From Burhinus oedicnemus (taxonomy: Eukaryota; Chordata; Aves; Charadriiformes; Burhinidae), in assembly GCA_008921705.1 (NCBI GenBank), contig VFFE01006842.1:1013321-1077320 (forward strand): a stretch of 64,000 bases of DNA, read 5' to 3'. Within the stretch, counting starts at the first letter, position 1, and each line of letters opens with the position of its first letter. Positions 38,196 to 51,168 of this stretch are shown in pieces. The notes below the pieces were generated by a model that saw only the letters and a program-made list of their open reading frames with translations, was not told where the DNA came from and did not search any database. The position numbers and the translations under genes were made by a program.

Positions 38196-41100
38196 TTATA
38201 TTGAAACAACGAAAAAAAGCAGGCAATCAAGCAGGCATGGGGGGTCGTCTAAATGATGAACAAATATTTTTGCCAAAGTTTGTAGAGGAATACAACCACT
38301 TCATAAAAGGTTAAAAAAAATATATACTCTTTATATCTTGAAGGTAGTTGTTAGTAAGTGATTTGTACCTATCAAAACCTTTTTTTTTTTCTTCTAAACT
38401 TTATGTGATGTAACGGAGCGTATCTGTCTCCCTCGGTCTGTCTTTCATTACTTCTTGGGAATTCTTTGGTAGATCTCCCTCACCTTGTGCTGAAATTTCC
38501 CCAACTTTCTCCTTAAATATATCTGAGAAAATTTTTTCACCTAGTAGTTGACTTATGGTTGAAGGTAATTAGCATTCATATTTAAACTGAACAAATCCTC
38601 AAACAACAATTACGGGGTACTGCCTAGGGGAATTTGTCTTACTGGAATCAAGCATCAGAACAGCTGATGAATCATTATGAGAGATAAAAGGCATGCAATT
38701 AAAAAGAGATGCTAGATATTTTAATAAGAGGCCAAAGCCAGACAGCAGGAACTGACACTGAACCATGGAAAAGACACTGTCCTTTGCTACAGGAAGATGC
38801 ATTGCCCCCATGTGAAAACCAGAAAGAGGCAGAATAAGAGAACTCTTCCCAGGTTCAACAATGACCTATCAGACTGAAAGCAAAGGTAAAATCAAACATA
38901 AGACATTACTTCTAAAAATGCTTTATTTTGTTGCATTTTTAAAGACTTGACCTCATGATCGAATGAATTTTAAAAGAGTGTCAACTGTTAGAAAATCCCA
39001 TTTTTAAGAACTTTTTTTTCTTGATACTTTGTTTACCCTTTTTACGATGCCAAGCCAAGAAAAGCCCACAGGTCTTGTGAAGAAACTGTTGTTAACCACT
39101 GGGAAGGAAGGAGAGTAAATATGTGAGGAACTAGCCGCAAGGCTTAGGAGGCATGGACTGCAGGATCCCTCAGAGGAGTTAAAGCCTGGCAATTAGCTCT
39201 AGGAATCCAGTTAGAGTAACGAGATAGAAAAAAATATCTGTATTTAGATCCAGTTACAACGAGCTGGTATCACGGGACAGTGTTAAGTTTTGATGTGTGT
39301 CTAACAAACCATGGAAAAAAAGCCCTTCTCCCATTGTCATATAGATCTAAGCTTCTTTGTTCAATTATCCAGCTAGATTAACAAGGCTGTTAATAACAAA
39401 AGACTAAAGAGCAAACTGTAGTCTGCCTTCAAGTCATACCATAAAACATGATCTTATAACTCCGGCTGCATTTGTTGTAAATGAGTAATACAGTCAGATA
39501 GATAGTAACAAACAGTGACTAGAAATTAAGAAATTCCCTTCCATCATCCCAATTATTTTCCTCTTTTAATGTCATTCTGTAATTTTATTGAAATAGATGT
39601 TATTTTTTCTGTGAAACTAACATGATTCAGAAAATCTGAAATTGTTTAAACTTATGAACAAGAAAAAATTATGTTGAGGAGGTAATATATTCCCTTAATA
39701 ACAGGGGGCAAATGATGCCATGCATTAGTGATCAGAATATAAATTGTTATGAGAGTCTCGTAACAGAGAAAAAAGACTGTTACTTGATTCTAAACTTTCT
39801 AATTGCCACTCTGCATAGTATGTTAAATGGACCCTGATTTATATTGGGTCTGATTTACATTTGGCACTATTCTGGCAGCAAGCCTTACAAAGAGCTTTAA
39901 ACTGGGAGTAAATATATGGCTCACTGTAATTTAAGAACATTTTGAGGTCATTTTATGCTGGCAGAGTGTAAGAAGATATTCAGACTTCTGGTGTCTAGAC
40001 TAACAGGGCAAAAAGGCCTTCTACAATTCTGACAGAGCAAAGATTGATGAAGAAGTGAGACAAGCAGCCGCCTCACCCTCACCCCAACACTTAGCATCGG
40101 GAGAAGCATCTGAGCCAGGCAGCTGGGGCACCTGACCCCACGAACAGGAACGAAAACTACTGCTGCTCAAAGCTGTGTCAGACAGAGCCAGCATTAAATC
40201 CACCCTGGGCACAATTCAGCTGACCCTGAAGACGTTGACTGCTTCTGAGGACAAGACTGGATTTCTGAGTCGCACAACTATTCCTCAGGCCTGGATTGGT
40301 TTCCTACTAAACCAGCAATATTAGTATGACTATTGGCATCAGGACTGCCACTGATAATAACAGTGTTGGAATCCTACTGGATTGTTCTTGTTTTTATTTC
40401 CCTATACTGAAATAACATTTGGCCATGACACAGAGCAATCATATTTAAGACATATAAGATATACTGAAGACAGTTACATATAAATAATACAGCTTTGGGT
40501 CATTCTTGACATTGTGGGTCTTAATATCATTCTTTTTATATAAGACAATTCTCGGGTATAACACTGCTTGAAAATAACTTAATATTTATTTTTAAGTAAA
40601 TGAAGGTTGCAAATATTAAAAAACTGTACAATTTTATTCCATGGCAATTTAAATTGTTTCCTTCAAATTTTAGCTCTGAGGACTGGAAAAAAAAATCAAC
40701 AGAAAACTGTCAAAACACAAATGGATGCAGTCTTGCTATTCCAGAGTTATTATTCTTTACTGGATAACACAGAATTATTCAATCAAAACACATATTAGGT
40801 CATCTCGCATAATGAGGGTTCCTTTCAAATGAGACCTGCATCTTGTTCTTGTGAGGAAACAGACAGCTCAGCTCTTTCCATCCATCAACACAGAGAAAAC
40901 TAATAATCAATTAGAGGTATACTCTTTTAGCTTCTTCATCCTAGGTTCAACAGCATCCTTTTGAGTCATTATGTCCTTTAAAAATTGATTACAATGTTCT
41001 GGCACACCGGGGTTACCACAAATAGGGAAAAAATACACATTTAAATCACAGCGTTGCAACTATTTCTTCATGTTACCATATGATCAAATGGCTGTTATGA

Positions 41101-41499
41101 GTATCAATAAATAAGCATAATGGTAGTCAAATACTGTACATATGCTAATAAATCATCTGAAAGAAAACCCATTCAAATGCCACTACAGTAGCAACACTCA
41201 CTTTTATGCAATAAAATATGACATACAATTCACAACTTAGAACTCCCAACTGCGTTTCTCCACTATTCACAGGCTCATAATATCCAATTACTTTTACAAA
41301 TGCAATTGCAAAAAAGTTACACCAAACAGCTTTACATGTTTGTATCCACTGAGGATTTGTTATAAACTTGCCAATCTCAAACACGTCCTTAATCTCATTA
41401 AAGAGTTATCTTTTCACCCAGGGAACTTTGGCAAAATTAAAAGTTTTGTTTCCTTTATGATATGGCTGCTATTACTTTGCTCCTTGCACAGCAACTTTT
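38196..41499. other. Non-coding; GC-richer patch at 40050-40300
   Basis: 40050-40300 is richer in G and C than its surroundings, but no frame is convincing (the 63-codon minus frame at 40021-40212 has no context). 39840-39990 may hold another decayed archosaur/turtle-type repeat. Nothing firm. Confidence 0.45.
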
Positions 41500-41612
41500 A
41501 TTGGAGGATCTCAAAGCAGTTTACAAACTTTAATAAATTAAGCCGCTTATCTCATTTGTCAGCTAGATAAGTGTTATTATCCCTCCTTTGTAGATATGGA
41601 AAAGTGAGGTAT
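41500..41612 (+). mobile_element. MIR/L2-like SINE relic
   Basis: GGATCTCAAAGCAGTTTACAAACTTTAATAAATTAAGCC...GTGTTATTATCCCTCCTTTGTAGATATGGAAAAGTGAGG follows the 3' plan of old amniote MIR/L2-type elements (CTCAAAGCACTTTACAAA...ATTATTATCCCCATTTTACAGATGGGGAAACTGAGG). Confidence 0.7.
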
Positions 41613-44600
41613 ATAGTCTATGAATTTATTCATAAAGGTAAGCATCCTGTATAGCAATGCTTAGAGATTGTGACAAAAATTAAATTTCACGGAAAGCTTT
41701 GCTATTAATATCAAACATACTTTCATCATGAATGAACATGAAACAAATTATCAAGTTCAATTCATAATTTGGCATCTGACTATGAAATCAAAGTATATCA
41801 CCTTGAGAAAAACACCTTTTTCTTCTACCAAAAATATTACAGGAAAGAAGCCAATCCTTCCTTTGTCTTCTGTGAAACAAAGAGTGAAAAACAACTAAGC
41901 CAAATAACAAAGCACTCTATCTACCCAAGATACCAGGAGATAATAAATTACAGTTTATCATCCAGGCCCTCAGCCAAAATTATCCAGACACTAGAAAGGT
42001 AAAAAGGGCAGCATAAATTTTTCAGCATTTATTCATAAAAAGCTTTTACAGTTTCAGAGCACTGGGAATGGAATACTATGTGTTAAGTTACACATTCCAC
42101 CTCTTCACCTCTGAATTTTGCTTTTCCAATGAAAAGCTTTCTGTAAGCTTGATCAGTGTTTCTGGTTGTACTCTAGAAAAACAATTTTAATTGTGCAATG
42201 TTCTGATCTGTTCACTTCAGGTTCTTCTAGTAGTAGTCTTGTTGCCTTGTCATTTGAGCACTTTGGTCAATGCCTTTGAACAGGTAGCTGGAAAAGATGA
42301 GGGGCCAGAGGAATGGAAATGATGTGCTTATAGTGGCCAAGACCTGGATGCTCAGAAAATCATCTTCTCGTGGTCTTGGTCAAACTGCCAGCTTAATCTT
42401 AAGAATAAAAAAGTGGCTGTGCAGAATCAGACCACAAGTCAATCTACCTCAGTTTTCTACTCTGACAGTGACCAAAATCAGCAGGATATAGGGAGAGAGC
42501 AATTACAGATGATGCTTTACCTCCATACTCACCCGTCCTCCAACTGTTTCTCAGGGGTGCTCTTGAGCCAGATGTGCTCTCTGTTTATTTAGTAAACATA
42601 ACTTGATTTCTTTTCCATGAACTCAGCCTATCTTCCCCTGAATCCCACAAAACCCCAGTCCCAGGTGAAACCTTCAGGGATTCTTTAATGCATAAGGAAA
42701 GAATCCTGAGAAGGCTGGTCCTGAAAAAAAAAAAAGAACAAAATGTGTGGTTTGCTCTTGCATACCTCTTGCAGCTGCTTCACTTGGAACTGAACTGAGA
42801 TATTGAGTGAGGCAGAGCAGCTGATCTTACCTCGCTGACCAGGGCATTCAGCTGGAACGTAGGAGACAGTCTCACAGCCTTCATGTATTAATTATATAAT
42901 TGTCATTACAAACTGTGACAGAAAACAGAAGGAAAACCATCACTAGGATAACCAAAAATACAGCAGCTACATTCCCCTACAATGTGGATCAGAGCTACAG
43001 AATAGGGATTTAACTCAACAACTTTCACGTTGAAAATTTCCCAAGCGCAAGGTGCCAGATGATGCCTTCGCTACCTGTCTTTTGGGTGGACTGTATCTCC
43101 TGGCACAGTGCAAATACAGTGAGGATTATGTACATGGAAGATGCTTGTTGAGATTTTCATGATTCACAGCTTAATGTAGGACATTAAATCAACTGCTTAC
43201 CTGTGAGATAACTCTCAGCATTTAGGTGTCTTTGTGCTTGCCCACCATTTGACTACTGGTTGCCCACAAGTTTAAAAAGCAGCAGTATTTTTTACAGAAT
43301 GCCATTGTCATTTAGATGACAAATTTGAACACTTTAAGATACAAGCCTGAATTTCTGGACCTTGGACTGCTGCATTTTCTTTACATTGGTTACAGTCACA
43401 TGCTTTTCAAAAAAGCTATTTGGTTCATTTCTGTCAAGGGGATATGTATAACGTCTGTTGGCAGAAGTCAATAGTTGTTTTTCACTACCTTGCATCGGCT
43501 TGAAAAAGCATGGATCTATTTTGCAGTTCAGTGGATAATCCTGAGGGGTCCTACAATTTCACAGCAGGGACCACAAAGGACCAAAGTGCATTAGGTCTGT
43601 ATCATCCAGAATACATATTTTCTGCTCATGGATTTGCTTAATCTTTTCAACAACACAGAGTGAGAGCTATTTAGAGCATTCTGTGCTCCAGTCCAGTGTC
43701 TGCTCATGCAATGCATATTGATCAGCTGATTCTCTGTGTGAAATGGCCCTGCTGGCCAAGAAGTCCCTGCCGTCATGCTGGAAGACAAGAACATGCAGCG
43801 TAGGGTAAAGTATGAACATTTCTGATGACCCAATGATTAAGTCTTTCTGTCCACCCAATAACACTTTTATCTTTTATTTAGTGCTTGAAGACTCTGTCTT
43901 TTCCTGCACTCAAATCTTTCCACAGATAAGCTTTGGCTGGTGGTACTTCTGATAAGCGGGGAGATACCTGGCTTTAGCTTGATGGATTCAGGAGAATGAG
44001 CATCTGTCTTTTCTTATTGTTGCTTCATCTATTGGAAGGTGTCTGTGGGTTGTGCATACCTGTTTGCATGTGTCCATATATTAAGGGGCATTCCTTTGTT
44101 CTGACTTTGCTATTAATATCTTAGCTGCGCACGGAAAATGCAAATATTAGGTCTTATGTTTTTATCAACACCATTAGCATAAGAAATGCATTAAAAAAAA
44201 CACATAAAAATTCACCTTCAGTCTGTTGTACTGTTTGGTCCTGACAGCAATGGCATTTGTGTTTCTATTCTTTCTCAACCAGAAGTTAAAACTCTTAACT
44301 GTGAGATTATACTGCTTAGTTTGAAAGCTTTTGCGAGCCCCTGTAGTATAATAATTTTACTTTAGAGAGCATGTAATTTTAAGTTCTTGCATAACACCAC
44401 GCATTTTTATGGTATTACTAAACTTTGTAATTTTATTTCCCTGTGACAATTAAGTGCACACCAATGTTATGGAGTTTTTCCCTCCATCACAGTTGAATGA
44501 AATTGGAATGGAGTATTATATGGTAGGTTGGGAGTTCTGATCTCTGGAAATGTAAAAGGTTTTCTAGTTCCCTTGCTACATATCCATTTCACACATAACC

Positions 44601-46059
44601 AAATCCATCAATTTGTTCATTTTTCCCTTCAGCAACCTACAAGCTGTAACCAAAAAAATGTAACAAAAACATTTCCACTGTGTACTTCTTATACATTCGC
44701 TTTTCTACAGGTACAGACGACAGCGTTAAAGAAAATTAACTTTGATATTTCACAGATTACGTTTGTAAAAATGAATCTGTTTTACCAACTGGCTGCTTAT
44801 CGAGGCCCCTCCAGGCCCTAAGGGTAAATGTTGTCTGGCTGACTTGAGTTAGACACCGTACGACCTGACCTGCTGCCCAAGGTCAAACGCCAAGCCAGCG
44901 CCCATCTACAAGTCAATCTGGTGTAAAGCAAAGAAGATCCCAGGCACCACCACACTGTGTGTTGGATGATACAGAGAAAATTTTTGGTGCTACAGCACGG
45001 GCCCTTTCTAATGGCATGTCACACCACAGCTCCCATAACACCTCAGAATTCAAGCAGAGAGACAGTCACAATCCCAATTTTTTGAAAACATTATTTTTAG
45101 TAAAGATTTGGTTTCAATTCTTGTTCTTTTCACAGAGACATCTATTCTTCCCCATCTGATAAACCATCTCAAAAAAAGTTTCAGCCATAACCTCACTCTA
45201 TACATCATTTTTATACTATACTCTGTACATCTCACATAAAACAATGCAGATGAAATTTTGTCTATTCATATTCTTTTTCTAAGCGGGGGCAATGTGCTGA
45301 ATGACTTTTACTTACAGAAAATAATGTAACAGCTATCTTGTCCTGTGAGGCCAACCTAATACGTTATGCTGTCAAATCACAGATACTATAGAAAGTGGTA
45401 CCAAGTCATGTTAGACATTGTTTTTCCACTCATTACCTAGCCATCACATACATTATTCAAAATAATCAATTATACTATGAAAAATAAATAAGGCTATTCC
45501 TCTGGGGTGCATTTGCACCTCCAAGCTAGCTAATGTCATACAGTCTATAACTACCATTAGAAGAAACAAAAAGAACAACAACAACAAAAAAAAACAAAAA
45601 ACAAAACCTAACCCAGGGAATATAAGTCTCTGGGGAAATACTGTGGTAAATCTATTTTAAATATATGCTCTGCCTAAGGCTGAGATGTATATACATACAC
45701 ATATACATACATATATATATTACAGACTCAGTTGACTATAGTAGTTAGAGAAAGAAATGTGAGTCAAAAAGTCTGGAATTGGATTCTTCTACTCCAGCGA
45801 ATATCCAGGACTGTTAAAGTGGTTATACCACCTTAATAGAAAACTGGAGTAGATGAAAGAGGAATCAGGCTTTTAGGTTGTATTTTTAGCTCAGTTATGA
45901 TTATTACTTGACCCTGAGGATGACATATTCTATCTGCCTACAATTGCAGTATACAGTAAACCTGATAGTAAATATAACTGCATATGAAATATGTGTGAAT
46001 ATTGTTTGAAAAATTAAGCTTTCTGAATTAAATTAACATAGTTCTTTTACAGGAATAAT
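41613..46059. other. Non-coding; simple repeats at 45563-45609 and 45686-45722
   Basis: 45563-45609 is an A-rich (AAC)n/(AAAC)n run; 45686-45722 is (ATAC)n/(AT)n. A GC-richer patch at 44805-44960 and overlapping minus frames at 43591-43864 have no recognisable family. Confidence 0.45.
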
Positions 46060-47240
46060 AAATAACAAAATTGGAAGGCACCTTCTGAGTTTTCAAGTCC
46101 AAGCCTCTGGTTTTTTGTCAACTATATCACAAAATATTACTGGGATGCTTAAAACGAGGACTTTTCCCATACTGTCCATTTTGAAAGGTTGTTGCAGAAT
46201 CTTGGTTTATATGTGGTTAAAAACACTTTTCTGATTATCAGTCTTACTGCGCTCATTGCGAATTCATGCCTATTTTCTGTAATATACCCATCACTTTTAG
46301 CCTAATTTGTCATATGTAAATAACAATAACAACCTTTCTTAGTCTTCCATTTTTCAGGCTTAATGGACATAGCTCTTTCAGTTTTGAGTCATTACAGAGT
46401 GTCCTTCCACTTCATTATTCTTGCAGTCCTTCTTTATGCCAGATAAAGGAAAGAATATTTCCTTAATTCCTTTGGATATATCTTACACATTTTGAGTCAC
46501 ACACTTCGAACTACACATTATTTTGGGATCAACTAATACATTCAGATATTTCTCCTTCTCACTCTTTTCCAAAGGCTGGCCTCCAAGTAAAGCAGGAAAT
46601 CATGTCATTAGTGCAAAAGTGCATGACCGTGCACACAAATACATTCAATTTGCCTCTATTCTGTAAGTCCAGTGCTCAAGGTCGTTCAGTTGCTCCTGTA
46701 TCATATTTTCACCCCTCACTAGACATATGATGCCTCTCAACATCATTTAAACTATGAATTTCATTAGTTCATACCTATTTTGCACAAAGTCCTTAATGAA
46801 AGTATTTAATAAGATTAATCCCAAGATCAGTCTTTGAAGAAACCACAAGTAACCTTTCCCCATTCTGAAATGTCCCCTTCTAATAATATCAATTTTTGTC
46901 TCTCTTGGCCAGTCTTTTACTCATATTACATTTTTAGTTCTAATTTCTATGTTATCCACTTTAACTAGTAATTTTCTATCTGACACCATATCAAATGATT
47001 TACTGAAACCCAGACAGATTAGATCTACTGTGTGTCCTTTAACTAGAAAATCAGTTATCTTATCACAGAAAGATATCAAGTTACTATGACACCATCTATC
47101 TTCATAAACCTTTGTTATATTTTTATCATATTTTCCAATTGCTTTCATGTCATTAATTATTATTGCCTTAAAAATACATTTAAATATTCTGTGCACTATG
47201 AAAGACAGGCTATGAGAGCAGCAGCAATGTGACAATATTA
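46060..47240 (-). mobile_element. Very old CR1/L3-like LINE
   Basis: A 1.2-kb minus-strand relic with AATTGGAAGGCACCTTCTGAG at its 3' side and a decayed reverse-transcriptase stretch at its 5' side. Blocks such as ACCATATCAAATGATTTACTGAAACCCAGACAGATTAGATCTACTGTG...AAGATATCAAGTTACTATGACACCA follow the order of old CR1/L3 elements. It is much more decayed than the avian CR1 copies in this window, so it probably predates birds. Confidence 0.75.
46921..47235 (-). pseudogene. Ancient LINE reverse transcriptase remnant
   Basis: A 104-codon frame in which residues 67-94 (KGHTVDLICLGFSKSFDMVS and following) are recognisable as motif A and its surroundings. The catalytic aspartate expected before FSK is glycine here. 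The rest of the frame is too worn to align by eye. An open frame of this length in such an old relic is probably luck, not selection. Confidence 0.65.
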
Positions 47241-48870
47241 TTTTCTCCTTTGTTACATGAGACCTTCACATACACCCCAAAAAAGTGTTTCAAGAAAAAC
47301 GTAAAATGCACTGCGAATGTACATGTTGAAAAATATGTTTACTCAGTAAATAGTAGTCTATATGAATATGTCCTGTTCTTGAAATTTGCCTTGAAATTAT
47401 GGGCTAAAAAGATCCCATCTGTCTACACACTGTGAAAGTGTCAAAGATGCCTTCAAGGCTATATATTTACCTGCACTGAAAATAAGTTAGGTGCACCATT
47501 TCACACAGCTGAAAATGTCCATCACTCCTAAAAATGGCCTATAAATTCCTAAATCACTTAAGTATTTTTCAAAGTATTACACACAACTTCTACTTGACCA
47601 GAGAGAGAAGCAAATTCCAGTTGTGCTAACCTATCTCCTTCGTAGATGTTGTTGTGTTATTTAAATAATATATTAAAAAAAGACATCTTCAGATGAAAGA
47701 CCCCATTAACATACAAATTCACAATAGATTTATCAGATCTTTCACCAGCTAGTGATTATTCAGCCTGTCAGGCCACAGAACCATGACTGAAGGTATGATA
47801 TAAGCCAACTTCTGTAACTGGCTAATCATTATCTTCAGGGAAATTGGCCATCAACAGAAGAGAAATGCAGTCTCAGGAACTCTCTTTTCCCAAAATGAGG
47901 CCAGAAATTTTGAAAGGATTTCTCAGGGTATTTGTTGCATTTTCTGGTTTAGGTCAGGCCTGGAATCTCTTAACAATAGGCTTTTTATCGGTCATTTGTA
48001 AACTTTCCATGAACTTTTTTTTTTTTTTTTTTTAAACAAACCTTCTGAGGAAAAAAATGCCTAAAACTCATAACTATTTTGCCTAATGGGTTATTTCAGA
48101 TTAGTTCAATTACTTCACTGCATCATAAAACAGGGTTCTATTGCCTTGTATCGCCATACGCATCCACGGCCTGGTGTCACAGGCTGGGGAACTCTTTATT
48201 CCACTCTCAAAGGTGCAGAATTTTATAGTCATACAGGTCCCAAAAAGAGAGAGAATGTGGATGCCAGAGATAAGGAAATACAATTTCCATAAAATATCTA
48301 TGCATTTCCTTGTCATAGCAAAGCTTGAACCCAAGATTTTGTTAATCTTGGTATTTAAAATTTATAGAAAAAATGAATTCTGTAGGAATGGGAAAAAAAG
48401 AGGAGAGAAAACAAACTTTCTTATCCCTAAGTTTTATTTCTACTTTTGTCATTATTCTTTTGTTTTACATAAAACAAGAACTGTTTTGTCCTACAGCTGC
48501 CTTACTGATTTAGACATATAACTCTCACCTCCATTTTAGATGATGATTTTCCTAACCTAATCCTCTTTAATCAGTAGAAGGAGTTTTGAAAGCCTAGAAG
48601 GGTCAGTTCTGTTCATGTTTGTGTAGCTTACTGAAGCAAATAATTTCTCTTTCTAGTAACTTTCAAAAGGCACTGGCTTTTCTACATTTTATAAAGTGCA
48701 AAATAAAGCAAGTATTTTAGATTAATTCCCTAATTAGGAGACTTAAACTAAGAAAAAAATCAGATGGACTTGATCCTTCACTGTCCCTTAATTTCTATCT
48801 TCATGCTATGGCATATCTATACAAAGGTGTATTTCTTCTAAATAAATATATTTATGAATTAATACATTCA
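47241..48870. other. Non-coding; poly-T at 48015-48033
   Basis: The longest frame (48141-48521, 126 codons) overlaps open frames on both strands and ends in an AT-driven run of low-complexity residues, so I do not call it. Confidence 0.45.
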
Positions 48871-48970
48871 AGGGCCTTGATCCAACAGAACACTTGATGA
48901 TGTGCTAACTTCAAACACATGAGCCATAGCTCTGAAGTCAGTGGGATTATTTCTGCAAGTGCTTCAATGG
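48871..48970. repeat. Ancient palindromic repeat of archosaur/turtle type
   Basis: GGGCCTTGATCCAACAGAACACTTGATGATGTGCTAACTTCAAACACATGAG...CTGAAGTCAGTGGGATTATTTCTGCAAGTGCTT follows the plan of a common archosaur/turtle hairpin repeat (CCTGATCCTGCAA...CACATGAGTAGTCCCATTGAAGTCAATGGGACTA...). The right arm is only partly kept. Confidence 0.65.
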
Positions 48971-50619
48971 ACTAGAGAGAGCGTTTAAGAGCCAAGCCGT
49001 GCTATTACTGTATATTGCATTAATCATTTGAGAACATGTCCGAGTTTTACATTTTCTGCTTTATAAAGAGTTTTACTATAAAATGTTAAATGGCCTTTTC
49101 AGCTGAAACTCTGTAGGGCTAAGAAGGCAAACTCTTCTGTGCATACTATATTACTTCTACTAAAATGATCTGAAGTACATGTATTTCCAGTGACCTGTCT
49201 GCAAGCATCTTGCTGAAAAATGTCACAATTAGCAGCAGACTCCTGCTGAGGGTTTGATTGCACAATAAGGAACTAACTTTGCACCTCTGGAAGTTTGACT
49301 TTAACTGAAAATATCTCAGTGGGTTTCAGTTTATTCCCTACTGAGCATTGGTCCACATCACATCATCACCACACAATTTAGTGTGATGAATGCAGGGGTT
49401 CCTATGGGAGGGAGCCTGAGGAACAGAGGAGGATATAGCCCAGATCAATCCTTAGGCAGCAAAGAAAATTACATCATCATACAGGGATTAGTGCCCTGTG
49501 AAAGAAATGAAAAAATGGCAAACAGATAGGCAGACAGATGGCTGGAGACAAGTGAACAGATGAAACAGTTACCATGAATTTGGAGAATAACGTAGTGGGG
49601 TTTGCACCAGCCTGTGCCAAAGGGTCTGATTTGGAGAGTTACTGATGCCCTTGGAAAGTGCTAGCACCCACACTCGTAAAAACGATTGCACAGCTGTAGC
49701 CAGGGTGTGGCGCTGATTTTAAAGGAGGATTTTAAAGATTAAGTCTAGCCATTCTTGTATTTTAGCAAGGTACTAAGCACCAAGTTAGATGCTGTAAATT
49801 CCCATATGCATGTTCTCAGTCTGCTGCAATAATGAAGAAATACACCTTAACCTAGTCTATAGTAAAAATGTCTTGAGATATACCATTTTATCTCATATTT
49901 GAAAAGGTCTAATGGCATTGAGCTGTTATGGATCAGCTGAATACTCAATTCACTGGGAGACACACATGTCCAGCTGCCACTTTGAGTTTTAGATCCCAAA
50001 TAGCACCGATAACTCAGAAACAACCTTAATTCTCCAGATATTCAGTTAGTCAGTGGCAAAGTCTCTTAGGTGTACCTGAGCATGTATAGAACCGCTCGAG
50101 GTCCTGATGTCTCACAGAAGCTGCTGGAAGTTAGGAGCTGCATCAGGACAGAGCCCAGTTCCTTGGTGCTTATTATTATATATCTTACAGGTCCCCTTTC
50201 AAGTGGGAGGTCAAATGTCATTAGTGACATCTATCCTTCATCTAATTTAATTTGAAACCTAAGTCCTCAGAAGTCCTCTGAAGAGACTTTCCTACCATCA
50301 GGATGTCTGTCTGTTCTAGATCTTTCTTAACAACATCCAATGGATCTCTTCCACTGTCCAGAAGATCATTAGAGTTTGGTTCCTACATTTCCCACAGCCC
50401 GGATGAGCTTTTCTTAGCCACCAAGGTTTAAAGATCTGTCCTGATTTGAGGTAAAACAGGACCAATTTTGTTCAGTAACTTTACTTTTTAGCTAGGCCTC
50501 TTCTAACTGCTGAAATTACCAGCATGTTGTGCAGAAAACTGTTCACTCTCAGAGCGATAAGACCCATGTTTATAGCTGATGCCAAGGAATGGGATGCAGA
50601 GAGGTTCCTGCTTACACTT
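48971..50619. other. Non-coding, nothing recognised
   Basis: No gene or repeat supported. 50050-50480 has a different texture (more C/T-rich) and may be an unrecognised old repeat. Confidence 0.45.
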
Positions 50620-50779
50620 ACTGCTGTAACACCCAAGGGCAGCCAACTTTGTTACTTGCCCCGTTGGGGGGTTGGAAGCGGAAAAGCGTAGAGGGGTCAC
50701 CCCTGCGGGGAGGAGCGGACAGGACAGGTGACCCAAAACTGACCAACAGGGTATTCCATCCCATCTGCCTCATGCTCAG

Positions 50780-50787
50780 TATAAAAG
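50780..50787 (+). promoter_or_regulatory. TATA box of the LTR
   Basis: TATAAAAG lies at the U3/R junction; transcription would be expected to begin about 25-30 bp downstream, near 50810. Promoter activity is inferred from position only. Confidence 0.65.
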
Positions 50788-51030
50788 CTGAGGGATCAAA
50801 GGGTCAGCCCTCGTTCTTCAATGGCCGGTGTCCGAGGAGGACTCTGTCTGTTCGTCTGCCTTTGATCCCGATCCTGAATCCAGACCTGGAATCCAGTTCC
50901 CGTCCGTCACTGACTCCAGTCTGGGACTTCCCCAATGCCTGCTGGTGACATGATAGTCATCCCGGGAGCTTGATACGGTTTTGTACATATTTCATTATTT
51001 TTCTTTTTATTATTTAATTATTAATATTTC

Positions 51031-51036
51031 ATTAAA
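51031..51036 (+). terminator. LTR polyadenylation signal (ATTAAA)
   Basis: ATTAAA follows an AT-rich run and precedes the C/T-rich U5-like part, the usual arrangement near the R/U5 border. Confidence 0.6.
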
Positions 51037-51168
51037 GTAGTTTAGTTCCTTCTAAACTCTTAAGTCTCTCTTTTTTTCTTTCTCTCCTGCCTCCATTTGA
51101 AGTGGAGCAAGAAAGAGAGAGCATCTGTGATTCCACCTGATTGGGCCAATCTGGCCCAAACCACGACA

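Larger units (their letters stand above)
50620..51168 (+). mobile_element. Endogenous retrovirus solo LTR (ERVL-like)
   Basis: GC-rich U3-like sequence (50650-50780), a TATA box at 50780-50787, an R-like segment, an AT-rich block with a polyadenylation signal at 51031, and a U5-like part ending AACCACGACA at 51168. The order and the end sequence resemble avian ERVL-type LTRs. No internal retroviral gene and no second LTR are visible on either side, so this is a solo LTR left by recombination. The left border is uncertain (a TGTAAC at 50625 is one option) and I could not identify a target-site duplication. Confidence 0.75.

Noticed and set aside
43591..43864. Two overlapping minus-strand frames with an internal acceptor-like TCTTCCAG
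   Set aside because: Two frames are open over the same bases and neither peptide is recognised; no partner exon nearby.
48141..48521. 126-codon plus-strand frame, the longest plus-strand frame outside a mobile element
   Set aside because: Both strands are open over part of it, the second half is AT-driven low complexity, and no acceptor, donor or family resemblance supports it.
50589..50948. 119-codon frame
   Set aside because: Lies almost entirely in the solo LTR and has no retroviral protein features.
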